Source of the DNA: Lactococcus carnosus
Lineage (GTDB): Bacteria; Bacillota; Bacilli; Lactobacillales; Streptococcaceae
Reading direction: 5' to 3'
Assembly (NCBI RefSeq): GCF_006770265.1
Contig: NZ_CP017194.1
Span: 1,240,001-1,304,000, forward strand
DNA length: 64,000 nucleotides
This document shows, piece by piece, positions 29,228 to 38,397 of the stretch. The notes below the pieces were generated by a model. That model worked only from the letters and a program-made list of their open reading frames with translations. It ran no database searches and had not been told where the DNA came from. Every line of letters begins with the position of its first letter. Positions within the stretch are counted from its first letter, which is position 1. The position numbers and the translations under genes were made by a program.

Positions 29228-30292
29228 TTAATTAACTGTTTCTAATCCTTCAATAAAATTGGCAATCTGATTAGCACAGCCTTTATCTGAAATATTTACA
29301 TATTTTTTGAAAAATTGATTTGCTTTTTCCAGATTATAACATTCTTTATCTATTGCACGATTCAGGTCAAGAGCAGTTTTATAGATATCACCTGGAATTT
29401 CTTTCACATAATCAAAGTAAAAATCTCGTTCATCCACATAACCATCTAAGTCAAATGAAAAATAAAAGACAGGTTTTTCCAAGGAAATAAATTCATAAAT
29501 CAAAGAAGAATAATCACTGACCAGATAGTCACAAACAATAGCTAAGTTAGCTGATGTCTCTTTTTCAAGAACAATGACATCGGCCAATTCAATGCCACTA
29601 TCATAGAATTGTTTTAAGGTCTTTGGATGGAATTTTATGATTAAATTATACTTATTATGATCAAATGTATTCGACCAATCTATTACATTTGCAAATAATT
29701 CATCATTATCTGATCGCCATGTGGGTGCATATAAAATATTTTTTTTACCATTTACAAGAAAAGAATATTTTTCCTGTAAACGTTTAGTTGTTTTCTTTTT
29801 ATACGTATCGCTAAAAAGATTATCTATTCTTGGTAAAGTTTGAATAATAATATGATCTTCGGAGTAATCAAATAGTTCTGCTATTGATTGTCGACACGAT
29901 TCACTGGAAGCAAATATATAATCATAATTATGATGGACTTTTAAAAACCTCATAATTAGACTACCATGACCACCTTCATTTTTGCCAAGAATAGAATATC
30001 CAGTTTTTTTCATTAATCCGATTGCATGCCAAATTTGAATAACTTTAGGCTTATTCGGATATTTAAATAAAGAAACTGGCATACAGTACGAATCTATAAT
30101 GACAACATCAGCATGCCGAATTAACCTAATCTGCTCAAAAAAAATCGGAATATAGCTTAAAAAACTCCCTAAAGAAAATTCTACCCTTTTACTAGAAAAA
30201 ACGACCTCGTGTTCTTCCTGTAACTTATTTGCAATTAATTTAAAATCAAGAGGAACACTATCAGATTGCCTCGAAATAAATAAAATATTCAC
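29228..30292 (-). CDS. CDP-glycerol glycerophosphotransferase family protein (TagB-like)
   Basis: 354 residues, essentially one catalytic GPT domain of the TagB/TagF/TarL family. Such enzymes move a polyol phosphate from a CDP-polyol to a lipid-linked acceptor at the inner face of the membrane. Catalytic-region motifs are IWHAIGLMKKTGYS (about residue 93), ILYAPTWRSD, KFHPKTL and SDYSSLIYEF. The lack of an accessory N-terminal domain fits a TagB-like primase rather than a polymerase, but the acceptor is unknown. It overlaps the preceding gene by 4 bp and is the last gene of the operon. Confidence 0.85.
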   Translation of the reverse strand: MNILFISRQSDSVPLDFKLIANKLQEEHEVVFSSKRVEFSLGSFLSYIPIFFEQIRLIRHADVVIIDSYCMPVSLFKYPNKPKVIQIWHAIGLMKKTGYSILGKNEGGHGSLIMRFLKVHHNYDYIFASSESCRQSIAELFDYSEDHIIIQTLPRIDNLFSDTYKKKTTKRLQEKYSFLVNGKKNILYAPTWRSDNDELFANVIDWSNTFDHNKYNLIIKFHPKTLKQFYDSGIELADVIVLEKETSANLAIVCDYLVSDYSSLIYEFISLEKPVFYFSFDLDGYVDERDFYFDYVKEIPGDIYKTALDLNRAIDKECYNLEKANQFFKKYVNISDKGCANQIANFIEGLETVN

Positions 30293-32364
30293 CTGCTTAA
30301 CCTATCCTTTTTTATGTCCAAATTTAATAATTTATTGATGATTTTGTCACTCGCTTGATTGATATCTTCAATAAAATATCGCTTACGAAAATCAGAAATT
30401 TTATCCATCTCAAAATTTCCATGTTGCAACACATCTAATACTTCTGAAAATGTATCACATACATTACCAGGTGCACTTGATTTTACCGACATATGAACAC
30501 CTCTTGTCTCTTCATACAAAATCCTATCATATGTATAAAATATAATGGGTTTATCAAACAGGGTAAACTCATAATAAGCAGAAGAATAATCTGTTATTAA
30601 TATATCAGTCAAATACAACAATTCATTCAACTGATACTGATCTGTTAAATTGATGATCCTATCTTGATATTTCTCTAAATTAGGTAATACTCGCTGTTGA
30701 TAGCGTATACGATTTTCATTATAATCAATTTTATTTAAATAAAATTCTTGGCTATAATTTGTATAAGGGTGCAATTTGATGATAAAAACATAGTCATCTC
30801 CTAGTACCTCATTTAGTCTATCAAAGTCGATTTTGCTAAAGTTATAGTAAGCATCACGCTGACCTTCACCACGATAAGTAGGTGCAAATAAAATGATTTT
30901 CTTGTTTTTCAACTGTTCATACGCTTTAGTGTATTTTTTTCTAACAGTGTTGATCTTTTGATCATCTAAAAAATTTTCTAACCGACTCATCCCATAAGGT
31001 AGAAATGACTCCTGACCAATGCCAAAAACTTCTTGATAAATTTCTATGGCATTGGGTGAAGGAGATAAGGCATACTGATATTTTCGATGTGAACTGAGAT
31101 AGGGATGTGGTGAGCCTTTCTTACCAAATCTAGCATAACCAACTGCCTTAAAGCCGATACCAGCATGCCATAATTGAATGATTTTTGTCTGTTTATTGAC
31201 CTTCAAATAATTTAAAGTGGGAGAATAGTTATCTAAGAATATATAATTAGCCCATGCAAATTGCCAAATAAATTTAAGCCATTTATAGTTAGACTGTTTT
31301 TGTTTAAGCGTTTCTCTAGTCATCACTTTAATTTTATAGTCTAAATTCTGACCTGTTTCATATAACTTATTCTTAAAAAAATCAAGATTGCCATTTAATG
31401 TGTCAGAAACTTCACTTAAAATCAAAATATGTCTCTTTTTAAAAAACATAAAGCTACTAAAGAGTAAATAAGCGCTATTCATAAACCAAACATTAAGTGC
31501 TGTAGTAAGACCGTAGCTTGGTTTTTCTGGATGACTATTTTCTGCAACGGCTGCAATCATCACTATAGGGGTCATATGTTCATCGTCTATTGACTCTACA
31601 AATAATTTGACCAAATAAGTCATTTGGTCAGATAATCGGATTACTCTGTCAAATTTTGCTAATCCAGTAGCAAGCTTATCATCAATTGTGACAGTTTCAA
31701 TATTTTCAGATTCTCCTATACTACCTGATGATGCCAGATAAAAATATTGCTTACCTGAAACCTTTAAATCTCGTGTAAAATCAACGACGACTTCATTTTT
31801 AAAGGAAGTCTTACCAAATGTTTCCTTAACACCAAGTTTATCGAAGCTTATGAGTTCAACACTGACTTCCTCCACGTCTGAGCAAGTTAGATGTAAGGTC
31901 TTATCTTGCCAATGAATAGTGGTTAATGACATTTTAGCGTGTTGATAATTTAAGCTTTCTTGCTTCACCCCATCTTTCCAAAAAGTAGATAACAGCATAA
32001 GAAACCTATTCTCTTCTAAAAATTCGAGCGTATATAGTTTAGCACCTTGATTATATGGAAATATTTTTGTTAGTTCTCCCGCTTTGATTTTCCGGTTGAT
32101 AGATTTTGAAATGCCAAACTGACTGAATAGCCCCATCTCATTAATATATCCAATTGCATAGCATCCCCTATCAATAAACCGGCGATGACTAAAATTGGTC
32201 ACATTAATTTTAAAAATAGTTTGATCATCTGTCATTTTAAATGCTGCATATCGTAAGGTATGCCCCATGCTAATCACAATCTCAGCTGGCACTATTTTGT
32301 TCAATTTAAAATAAATATAAATATTATCCCAAAATATTTCCTCAACCAAATAGTCGTTAGTCAT
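30289..32364 (-). CDS. Polyol-phosphate polymerase, TagF/TarL-like, with N-terminal accessory domain
   Basis: 691 residues. About 300 N-terminal residues have beta-rich, unrecognised sequence, and the C-terminal GPT domain has IWHAGIGFKAVGYARFGKKG, ILFAPTYRGEGQRDAYYNF, KLHPYTNYS and TDYSSAYYEFTLFDKP. The two histidines (in WHAG and LHPY) match the catalytic pair known in TagF. It is strikingly like the 854-residue paralogue at 34928-37492 in this domain, including a conserved SVKSSAPGNVCDTFSEVLD-type ending. It overlaps the SDR gene by 8 bp. The polymer could be glycerol-, ribitol- or another alditol-phosphate. Confidence 0.85.
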   Translation of the reverse strand: MTNDYLVEEIFWDNIYIYFKLNKIVPAEIVISMGHTLRYAAFKMTDDQTIFKINVTNFSHRRFIDRGCYAIGYINEMGLFSQFGISKSINRKIKAGELTKIFPYNQGAKLYTLEFLEENRFLMLLSTFWKDGVKQESLNYQHAKMSLTTIHWQDKTLHLTCSDVEEVSVELISFDKLGVKETFGKTSFKNEVVVDFTRDLKVSGKQYFYLASSGSIGESENIETVTIDDKLATGLAKFDRVIRLSDQMTYLVKLFVESIDDEHMTPIVMIAAVAENSHPEKPSYGLTTALNVWFMNSAYLLFSSFMFFKKRHILILSEVSDTLNGNLDFFKNKLYETGQNLDYKIKVMTRETLKQKQSNYKWLKFIWQFAWANYIFLDNYSPTLNYLKVNKQTKIIQLWHAGIGFKAVGYARFGKKGSPHPYLSSHRKYQYALSPSPNAIEIYQEVFGIGQESFLPYGMSRLENFLDDQKINTVRKKYTKAYEQLKNKKIILFAPTYRGEGQRDAYYNFSKIDFDRLNEVLGDDYVFIIKLHPYTNYSQEFYLNKIDYNENRIRYQQRVLPNLEKYQDRIINLTDQYQLNELLYLTDILITDYSSAYYEFTLFDKPIIFYTYDRILYEETRGVHMSVKSSAPGNVCDTFSEVLDVLQHGNFEMDKISDFRKRYFIEDINQASDKIINKLLNLDIKKDRLSR

Positions 32365-33292
32365 TATGCCTCATTAATCTTATTAAGCTATCCTGTAACG
32401 TCATACTGACACACCAACCAAGCTTTAATAATTTGGTGTTATCAATTTTGTTAATTCTATTTGGTGGATATTTTGTTATATCACCAATACCTGTTCTAAT
32501 CTCAATCGTACTTTTAGCAACTTCTCTAATCAGTTTAGCAACCTTTTTAATTGAACAAAATGAATCAGTATCAGAGACATTATAGGCTTCGCCAGATACA
32601 CCTTTATCTAAAATAGTTAATACACCCGTAATACAGTCTTCCAGAGAAACATAAGTTTGTTTAGCAAGCCCATCAGTTGCTATCTCAATATCTTTACCTG
32701 CTTTAACCGATCTTACAAACTGAGCGATAACACGATTATCATTCGGCAATAACTCATCCCCAATAACTTGCGACAACCGGGCAATCTTAACTGGCACATT
32801 ATATTCCTTATAGTAGGCGTAACACAAATTTTCAGCCAATCTTTTACCAATAGGATAACTAGATCGTACATTTAAAGGATCTACAAAAAACTGCTTATCT
32901 TCAGTGATCGCAGCATCTGTCAATGAGGTCCCATAAACTTCCATAGAAGACAAATAGACAACTGATCTTACTTGTTTTTGCTTTGCAAACATTAATATTT
33001 GTTTGGTACCATCAACAATTGCTGAAATTGTTTCAACAGGACTATTAATCATAAAACTAGAATCTGTTGGTGCGGCAGAATGAATGATCTGGTCAATATC
33101 ACCACTGTAATCAAGTCGCTCACCTAGTTCATTGATAATAAATGTAATATCAGAGGTTTCCCCAAAAATATGTTGTGCTTTATTTAACGACCTAACTGGT
33201 GCTACAATTTTATCGCCTCGTTTAAGTAATGCCCTTACTATCTGTTCTCCAACAAGACCTGTTGCACCTGTAACTAAAACTGTTTTATTCAT
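32357..33292 (-). CDS. Extended SDR (NAD-dependent epimerase/dehydratase family)
   Basis: About 311 residues with the Rossmann motif GATGLVGEQIVRALL, the catalytic YxxxK as SSYPIGKRLAENLCYAYY, and an upstream Ser in YLSSMEVYG. It lies exactly where TarJ (a zinc alcohol dehydrogenase making ribitol 5-phosphate) stands in TarI-TarJ pairs, overlapping the TarI-like stop by the ATGA-type junction. I infer that it makes the alditol phosphate used by the cytidylyltransferase. The product (ribitol, arabinitol, mannitol or other) is not deducible. The ATG at 33292 is taken, since the Rossmann fold starts there; an ATG at 33313 is in frame. Confidence 0.8.
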   Translation of the reverse strand: MNKTVLVTGATGLVGEQIVRALLKRGDKIVAPVRSLNKAQHIFGETSDITFIINELGERLDYSGDIDQIIHSAAPTDSSFMINSPVETISAIVDGTKQILMFAKQKQVRSVVYLSSMEVYGTSLTDAAITEDKQFFVDPLNVRSSYPIGKRLAENLCYAYYKEYNVPVKIARLSQVIGDELLPNDNRVIAQFVRSVKAGKDIEIATDGLAKQTYVSLEDCITGVLTILDKGVSGEAYNVSDTDSFCSIKKVAKLIREVAKSTIEIRTGIGDITKYPPNRINKIDNTKLLKLGWCVSMTLQDSLIRLMRHND

Positions 33293-33293
33293 A

Positions 33294-34028
33294 TCAGACC
33301 GTAATACCTTCAATTATTTCTTTATATTTACCACTCTTAACCAGAAATTCAAAATAGGTGAAGTCAAGCGGAAATGTTATTTTTACGTTTCCGTGTAAGC
33401 CTTCTGATAAGTATAAAGTCTTACCATAATGTCTATTTAGTTCTGCTTGATCAACAACCTGTCCGACAATACCATCTTCAATTGCACGTTGGTTTAGATC
33501 ATAAGCATCTTCAAACCGATAAGTTTGGGGGGCTTGCAGGATAAACATTTCATCACGAACTGTAACTTTATCAATAGACTCTTTATCCAATGACTGTGCC
33601 ACCGTTTCAAATGCCGGAATACATGTTATAGAATTACCATTAGATTCAGTGACTTTAATACTTTTATATATTGTATTTTCATCGATAATTGGGCGGACAC
33701 CATCATGGAAAAGCACAATGTCATCTTCTTTTGCGCCATCACGTTTAACAGCTTCAATACCTTGAATAATAGAAGCATGGGCACTGTCGCCACCCGCAAC
33801 AACATCCACAACTTTATCAACCTTAAATGTTTCTATAACTTCTTTAACATGTGTTACATAGTCCTCTGCAACGACAACAAAAATTTTATCAATTACTTCA
33901 TTAGTAGAAAACCGTTCGAGTGTATAGATTAAAATAGGTTTCCCTTCAACCTCCATATATTGCTTAGGGCCTACTTTACTCCGCATACGTGATCCAACAC
34001 CACCTGAAAAAATGACTGCATAATTCAT
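33294..34028 (-). CDS. tarI: Polyol-5-phosphate cytidylyltransferase (TarI/IspD family)
   Basis: 244 residues with the nucleotidyltransferase motif SGGVGSRMRSKVGPKQYMEV at the N-terminus, DGVRPIID (about 106) and VDQAEL near the end. Family members make CDP-ribitol (TarI) or CDP-methylerythritol (IspD). The neighbouring phosphotransferases and the dehydrogenase favour a CDP-alditol for teichoic acid. GGAG lies upstream of the ATG. The symbol reflects family similarity; the alditol is not proven. Confidence 0.8.
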   Translation of the reverse strand: MNYAVIFSGGVGSRMRSKVGPKQYMEVEGKPILIYTLERFSTNEVIDKIFVVVAEDYVTHVKEVIETFKVDKVVDVVAGGDSAHASIIQGIEAVKRDGAKEDDIVLFHDGVRPIIDENTIYKSIKVTESNGNSITCIPAFETVAQSLDKESIDKVTVRDEMFILQAPQTYRFEDAYDLNQRAIEDGIVGQVVDQAELNRHYGKTLYLSEGLHGNVKITFPLDFTYFEFLVKSGKYKEIIEGITV

Positions 34029-34107
34029 CGCTTACTCCTTTTTAAACATCTCACATCATCTATCAAAATGATAGACATGCCACAATTTCTTTTTCTCACT
34101 ATCAAAC

Positions 34108-34938
34108 TTAACTTTCGTTCTCACCTTTGTCAGTTAACTTTGTCATATTTTTTGATTCTTTTAATGGTAAATCTATCGTCTTCTGTCGATAAGCTTCCGG
34201 AACATCTTGCATTTTATCAGGTAAGTCAAAATACTTAGTATTTTCTAACTGATCAAATGTAATCTGATCACGCTTATTTGTTATTGCCCAAAAGACATCT
34301 TTTTTTAGTATTTTTGCTGGATTACCAGCAACAGTTACATTATTCGGAATTTTTCCCGCGACAACAGACTGTGCACCAATGATACTGCCATCACCAATCG
34401 TTGTACCACCAATAAATTTAGCTCCCCAGCCAGCCCATACATGTTCACCAATAACAACGGACTTTCTTTTGGAAGGCAGTGCTGTTTCGACATCGTAAAG
34501 ATAATGATAGTTATTGCAGTAGATATCAACATTAAGAGCGAACATAAAATCTTTCTTGATCTCAATATCTCCTTCAGTCGCTTTTATAAATGATTGCTGA
34601 AAACTACCATTTTTAATACATACATTCGTATTACCGCCAAGTTGTATTTCTATAGATCGATTAACAACAGGAATGCAGTCAAATACTAGAACATTGTTTC
34701 CTGCTGTTACTTGGGAGATTTGAATTTTTTTTGCATATTCAAGCCTTGCACCCATCTTTAGATTGTGTATAATGACCCGGTTGCCTTTTGAATCATATAA
34801 ATCTAAATAACTCTGTCCAATCCACTCTTTAACGGTGGCCATGATCAGGTCATAAAGTATATAACCTGCGGTATCAGCTTTAACATACAACCCTTCATAT
34901 TTCTTAGACCTTTTAATATCTGGTAGGTTAATCCCCAT
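34108..34938 (-). CDS. Hexapeptide-repeat (LbH) acyltransferase-like protein
   Basis: 276 residues. The C-terminal half has left-handed beta-helix repeats ending in IGDGSIIGAQSVVAGKIPNN and AGNPAKILKKD, as in serine/maltose/xenobiotic O-acetyltransferases. An acceptor-like histidine occurs in GEHVWAGWGAKF. The N-terminal about 130 residues are also beta-rich but lack clear repeats. It could O-acetylate the polymer made by this cluster. It overlaps the 854-residue polymerase gene by 11 bp, and AAAGGG precedes its ATG, so it belongs to the operon. Confidence 0.75.
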   Translation of the reverse strand: MGINLPDIKRSKKYEGLYVKADTAGYILYDLIMATVKEWIGQSYLDLYDSKGNRVIIHNLKMGARLEYAKKIQISQVTAGNNVLVFDCIPVVNRSIEIQLGGNTNVCIKNGSFQQSFIKATEGDIEIKKDFMFALNVDIYCNNYHYLYDVETALPSKRKSVVIGEHVWAGWGAKFIGGTTIGDGSIIGAQSVVAGKIPNNVTVAGNPAKILKKDVFWAITNKRDQITFDQLENTKYFDLPDKMQDVPEAYRQKTIDLPLKESKNMTKLTDKGENES

Positions 34939-37492
34939 TTAAATCCCTTTCGCTATTTAAGATAATTTCCTCAACAATTTTATCACTGGCATCGTTAATG
35001 TTATTTGGAAAGTATGCATCAGCAAATTTCGTAGTCTTATCAAATTCATAGTCTTTTTGCTTCAGCGCTTCTAATAGCTCCGAGAATGTATCCACTACTT
35101 TTCCTGGAGCCGATTCTTTGACTGGAATATGTACGCCACGTTCATATTCATAAGCTTCACGATCCGGTGTAAAAAATAATAAAGGTTTCTTTAATAAACT
35201 ATATTCATAGTAAGCACTTGAATAGTCTGTAATAAAGGTATCTGTAACATAAAACAACTCATTTATATCATATTCACTCGTAAAATCAAGAAAAACATTC
35301 TCATAATCTTGCAAATCAGGCAGAACATATTCTTGTATCTTCTCTTGATAGGGATTATCAGGAACATTGAGCAAGTCTATTTCAGTTGTTTTCGTAAATG
35401 GATGCATTTTAAAGATAAAGACATAATTATTAGCTTTCAAATAATCATAAAGTTGGTTAAGTTTAAGCTTAGAAAAATCATAATATGCACTTGCTTGTCC
35501 AGGACCACGATATGTAGGTCCAAAAAGAATAATTTTTTTGTTCCGCAGCTCTGGATGTTCACTGTAGAAGTATTCTTGATAAGATGTAATTGTCGTTCTA
35601 TCTACATAATTTTTTAAACGTGGCATGCCCAATGGCAGTATGGCTTCATCCTCAATTGCAAATACTTCATTGTAAACATGAACAAGTTTTTCATTTGCCA
35701 CTACTGCGTAGGTATATTTCTTATGTAAATGTGCGTATGGATGTGGTGAAGCATCTCTTCCAAATCTTGAGAATCCCACAGATTTGAATCCTACTGCAGC
35801 ATGCCAAATTTGAACCAGTACTTGTTCTTCTCTCAACGTTATCATATTTAAAATTGGTGCGTAATTATCAATAAAAATATACTGAGCATTACTAATTTTT
35901 TGGAGTAATATTTTTTGTTGAAAAAAAGATAATTCATTATCTAAAGCATTCACAGCATGAATATCAAGCGTATACCCCTTCAACAAATCATTTACTTCAA
36001 ACGCATCATATAGCGGCTGTAAATTCACGCCTAATGTATCACTCACCTGAGTTAAGAATAAAATATTACATTTTGTCTGTCTAGTTAACCCCCGGAAACT
36101 TGGCCATTGATTAATTTTCAAAAAACTACCTTGTATTTTATCCCATTGTTTTTTTGTAGCTGATCGATCATTCAAATTTTCAACAAACTTTTCTTTATAT
36201 TGAGAATTAACAACATGATTTCTAGATACAACACCAAAAACTTCAAAATCTCTTTCAAGATTGTTCTTGTTAACCTTAACTTTATGAATATCTGCAAAAA
36301 TTGAATATGCACTATTATTTAGCTTATTATAATTAATCCAAGAGTATTGTTGCAGTGTAACAAGCTCTGAATTAAGTAAAAATAATGGTATTCCTTGATT
36401 CTTATGATTTTTTTTGTCTAGATAGGTTACCGATAATGCTTCATATAAAGCAATATCATAATTTTTTTTCTTAGTATCATTGATTATACTATCGAAATCC
36501 ATACTTTTATCTGGTAAAGCATAGGATTTATTCTGTAACTCACCCTCTAGATTTGCAAATTTTTGAGGTGTTTTGAATAGATTAGCAACAATTTCATTTA
36601 ATATCATAAGAGAAGCATATTCACGACTATGCGCTTTATTTTGTTGAGATATATCGTGATCTGAATCTGCTTGTTCACTATCTTCTAGATATTGAGAATA
36701 TAATCGAAATTCAAACTCTGTTTTTTTGAACTTATTATTCTCTATCTGTTGCAAATCAGAAAAATCAACAATAAAGTAAGCAATTCCTGCCTCTAACGGA
36801 TTGATCTGACTAAAATAATATGTGCTTAATTTTTTCTTACTGTTAAAAACTTTTAATAGATTCTTTTTCGTATGAACTTTTAGATGTAGCGTGCTACCAA
36901 TACAATTGCTTTCTAGAATAACACCATCAAAGACAGTTGCTACTTGACGATTATCATTAGCTAGAACGGCATCTGATCCACTAGGTGATGTCACAATATC
37001 ACGTTTATATGGCGCTTCATTTCGTGTCTTGTTTGTATCATTTTCTATATTTTCATCTGTGATTTTATATACAGTTTCTGTTTTGACTTTACTTTTCCCA
37101 ACCCCCTCTCTTGTAAATAAAGAATTTATTAACAGTTCATTATTACTACCACATTCAAACCAAAGATTATAAGCAAAATAACCTTCGTAAGGAAAAATAC
37201 GACTGCAAGCATCAAGTCTATTCTGTATTGATTGACCACACGTCACATTAAATATCGTATCATCATCTTTATATTGTAGAAAATAACCGCCATTAGCTAA
37301 GAACTCTCTATCGTAAACACTTGCAATATTTACGACCAATTCAATAACTTCTGAATTAACTGTATGCTTTAGAGGATACTTAAGGTTCTTATTACCATCA
37401 TACCTAAAGAGAAACTGTCCGTTGGTCCCTATTTGGCCCTTAATCTTGATATGTAGATAGACATTCTCTATTCTTATTTCTAAAACTTCCAT
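34928..37492 (-). CDS. Large TagF-like polyol-phosphate polymerase, 854 residues
   Basis: The first about 480 residues are low-similarity, beta-rich and probably two accessory domains. The C-terminal about 370 residues form a GPT domain: IWHAAVGFKSVGFSRFGRDA, ILFGPTYRGPGQASAYYDF, KMHPFTKTTE, TDYSSAYYEYSLLKKPLLFF. The catalytic histidines in WHA and MHPF are present. It has the same overall plan as the 691-residue paralogue but is longer at the N-terminus. Base use is clearly AT-rich compared with core genes. A heptamer-repeat leader and a -10-like TATAAT (37532-37537) precede it, so it may start its own transcript. Confidence 0.85.
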   Translation of the reverse strand: MEVLEIRIENVYLHIKIKGQIGTNGQFLFRYDGNKNLKYPLKHTVNSEVIELVVNIASVYDREFLANGGYFLQYKDDDTIFNVTCGQSIQNRLDACSRIFPYEGYFAYNLWFECGSNNELLINSLFTREGVGKSKVKTETVYKITDENIENDTNKTRNEAPYKRDIVTSPSGSDAVLANDNRQVATVFDGVILESNCIGSTLHLKVHTKKNLLKVFNSKKKLSTYYFSQINPLEAGIAYFIVDFSDLQQIENNKFKKTEFEFRLYSQYLEDSEQADSDHDISQQNKAHSREYASLMILNEIVANLFKTPQKFANLEGELQNKSYALPDKSMDFDSIINDTKKKNYDIALYEALSVTYLDKKNHKNQGIPLFLLNSELVTLQQYSWINYNKLNNSAYSIFADIHKVKVNKNNLERDFEVFGVVSRNHVVNSQYKEKFVENLNDRSATKKQWDKIQGSFLKINQWPSFRGLTRQTKCNILFLTQVSDTLGVNLQPLYDAFEVNDLLKGYTLDIHAVNALDNELSFFQQKILLQKISNAQYIFIDNYAPILNMITLREEQVLVQIWHAAVGFKSVGFSRFGRDASPHPYAHLHKKYTYAVVANEKLVHVYNEVFAIEDEAILPLGMPRLKNYVDRTTITSYQEYFYSEHPELRNKKIILFGPTYRGPGQASAYYDFSKLKLNQLYDYLKANNYVFIFKMHPFTKTTEIDLLNVPDNPYQEKIQEYVLPDLQDYENVFLDFTSEYDINELFYVTDTFITDYSSAYYEYSLLKKPLLFFTPDREAYEYERGVHIPVKESAPGKVVDTFSELLEALKQKDYEFDKTTKFADAYFPNNINDASDKIVEEIILNSERDLNGD

Positions 37493-37500
37493 TATTTTAT

Positions 37501-37531
37501 CTTTCTTTTTTCTTTTTTCTTTTTTCTTTTT
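37501..37531 (-). repeat. Tandem heptamer (AAAAAAG) in the leader of the 854-residue polymerase gene
   Basis: Three perfect copies (37505-37525) with partial copies on each side form a polypurine tract. It lies between a -10-like TATAAT and the start codon on the minus strand, close to where the ribosome site should be. Confidence 0.8.
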
Positions 37532-37624
37532 ATTATATAAAGATGATCATATTTATAACTCACCTTAATCAAGTTACTTTAATTATTTTCTTAAAAATAT
37601 TCCATACAGATTAGAGTGATAATT

Positions 37625-38071
37625 TTAATTTGCTTTGTTAATGCCACTCTTTATAATATCTCCCATTTTTAAGTTTGTCTCAAAGGAAACATCTACTAAT
37701 TTTAAAATTGTTTTGTATTGCTTAATATTTCTTAATTTACGTAATTGATTCAAGACAGTCGTCAATCTTTCTAAATCATCTGACGCACCCTGCTCACTAG
37801 CAACAAAGTCATAGACATCTTTTAGTGCCTCTCTAGACACTCTTATCACATTAGCCTGATTTGGTATTGTTAATAAAGGCTGAATCCCCATCGGACTAAC
37901 CTCAAAAACTTGTTTAATAATTTGAAAGTGAATAATATCAAAATCAGTTGCTTTAGGATAATCAATTTGATGTTGCTTAATAAATTTGTTAACATCTCTG
38001 ACCATTTTGAGTAAAAATACTGGATTACCCACTTTTTTTAATTTAGTCAAGATTATATCTAATTCACTCAT
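37625..38071 (-). CDS. Hypothetical soluble helical protein in the teichoic-acid cluster
   Basis: 148 residues, not recognised. The sequence is predicted mostly helical, with no membrane segment and no signal peptide. The ATG at 38071 is chosen because AAGGGG lies six bases upstream; an upstream TTG (38155) would need a start without a ribosome site. It lies in the operon-like gap between the ABC exporter genes and the polymerase genes, so a role in the same polymer pathway is possible but unsupported. Confidence 0.6.
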   Translation of the reverse strand: MSELDIILTKLKKVGNPVFLLKMVRDVNKFIKQHQIDYPKATDFDIIHFQIIKQVFEVSPMGIQPLLTIPNQANVIRVSREALKDVYDFVASEQGASDDLERLTTVLNQLRKLRNIKQYKTILKLVDVSFETNLKMGDIIKSGINKAN

Positions 38072-38250
38072 CTTAATCCCCTTATAAAAAGTCTCGGAAT
38101 GCTTCCTGGTATTTGTAAAATAAATGTGTTCCCGAAAATAGTCACTGTCCAACAAAATAGAGTGGCCGGTAATTTATCATAGAACCAATTTCTTGACAAT
38201 AGTGACGCTCATATGACTTATATTAGATAATAAAAAACGATTGAGTAAAA

Positions 38251-38379
38251 CTAGTTTCCCAACAAAAATAATCGAAATCTTGCCATAATAATCAGATTAG
38301 CATATTGCCATATTCTACCCAACATAAAGATTTGATGCTTATTTTTGTAATATTTTTCTAACTGTTTTTTTATGCTCAT
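38251..38379 (-). CDS. Short ORF (42 codons) after tagG, possibly the truncated 5' end of a lost gene
   Basis: Starts 18 bp after the tagG stop with an excellent GGAGAAGCT-ATG ribosome site. The peptide starts MSIKKQLEKYYKN and has a hydrophobic, Arg-containing end (NLIIMARFRLFLLGN). Downstream, the same frame has more stops followed by a long open stretch to about 38070. This suggests either a small membrane peptide or the remnant of a gene broken by several mutations. Confidence 0.4.
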   Translation of the reverse strand: MSIKKQLEKYYKNKHQIFMLGRIWQYANLIIMARFRLFLLGN

Positions 38380-38397
38380 AGCTTCTCCAAGCTTTTA

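Noticed and set aside
33294-34028. IspD (isoprenoid) instead of TarI
   Set aside because: The fold cannot separate them, but the gene is embedded in a teichoic-acid operon and overlaps a dehydrogenase, so the polyol-phosphate role is favoured.
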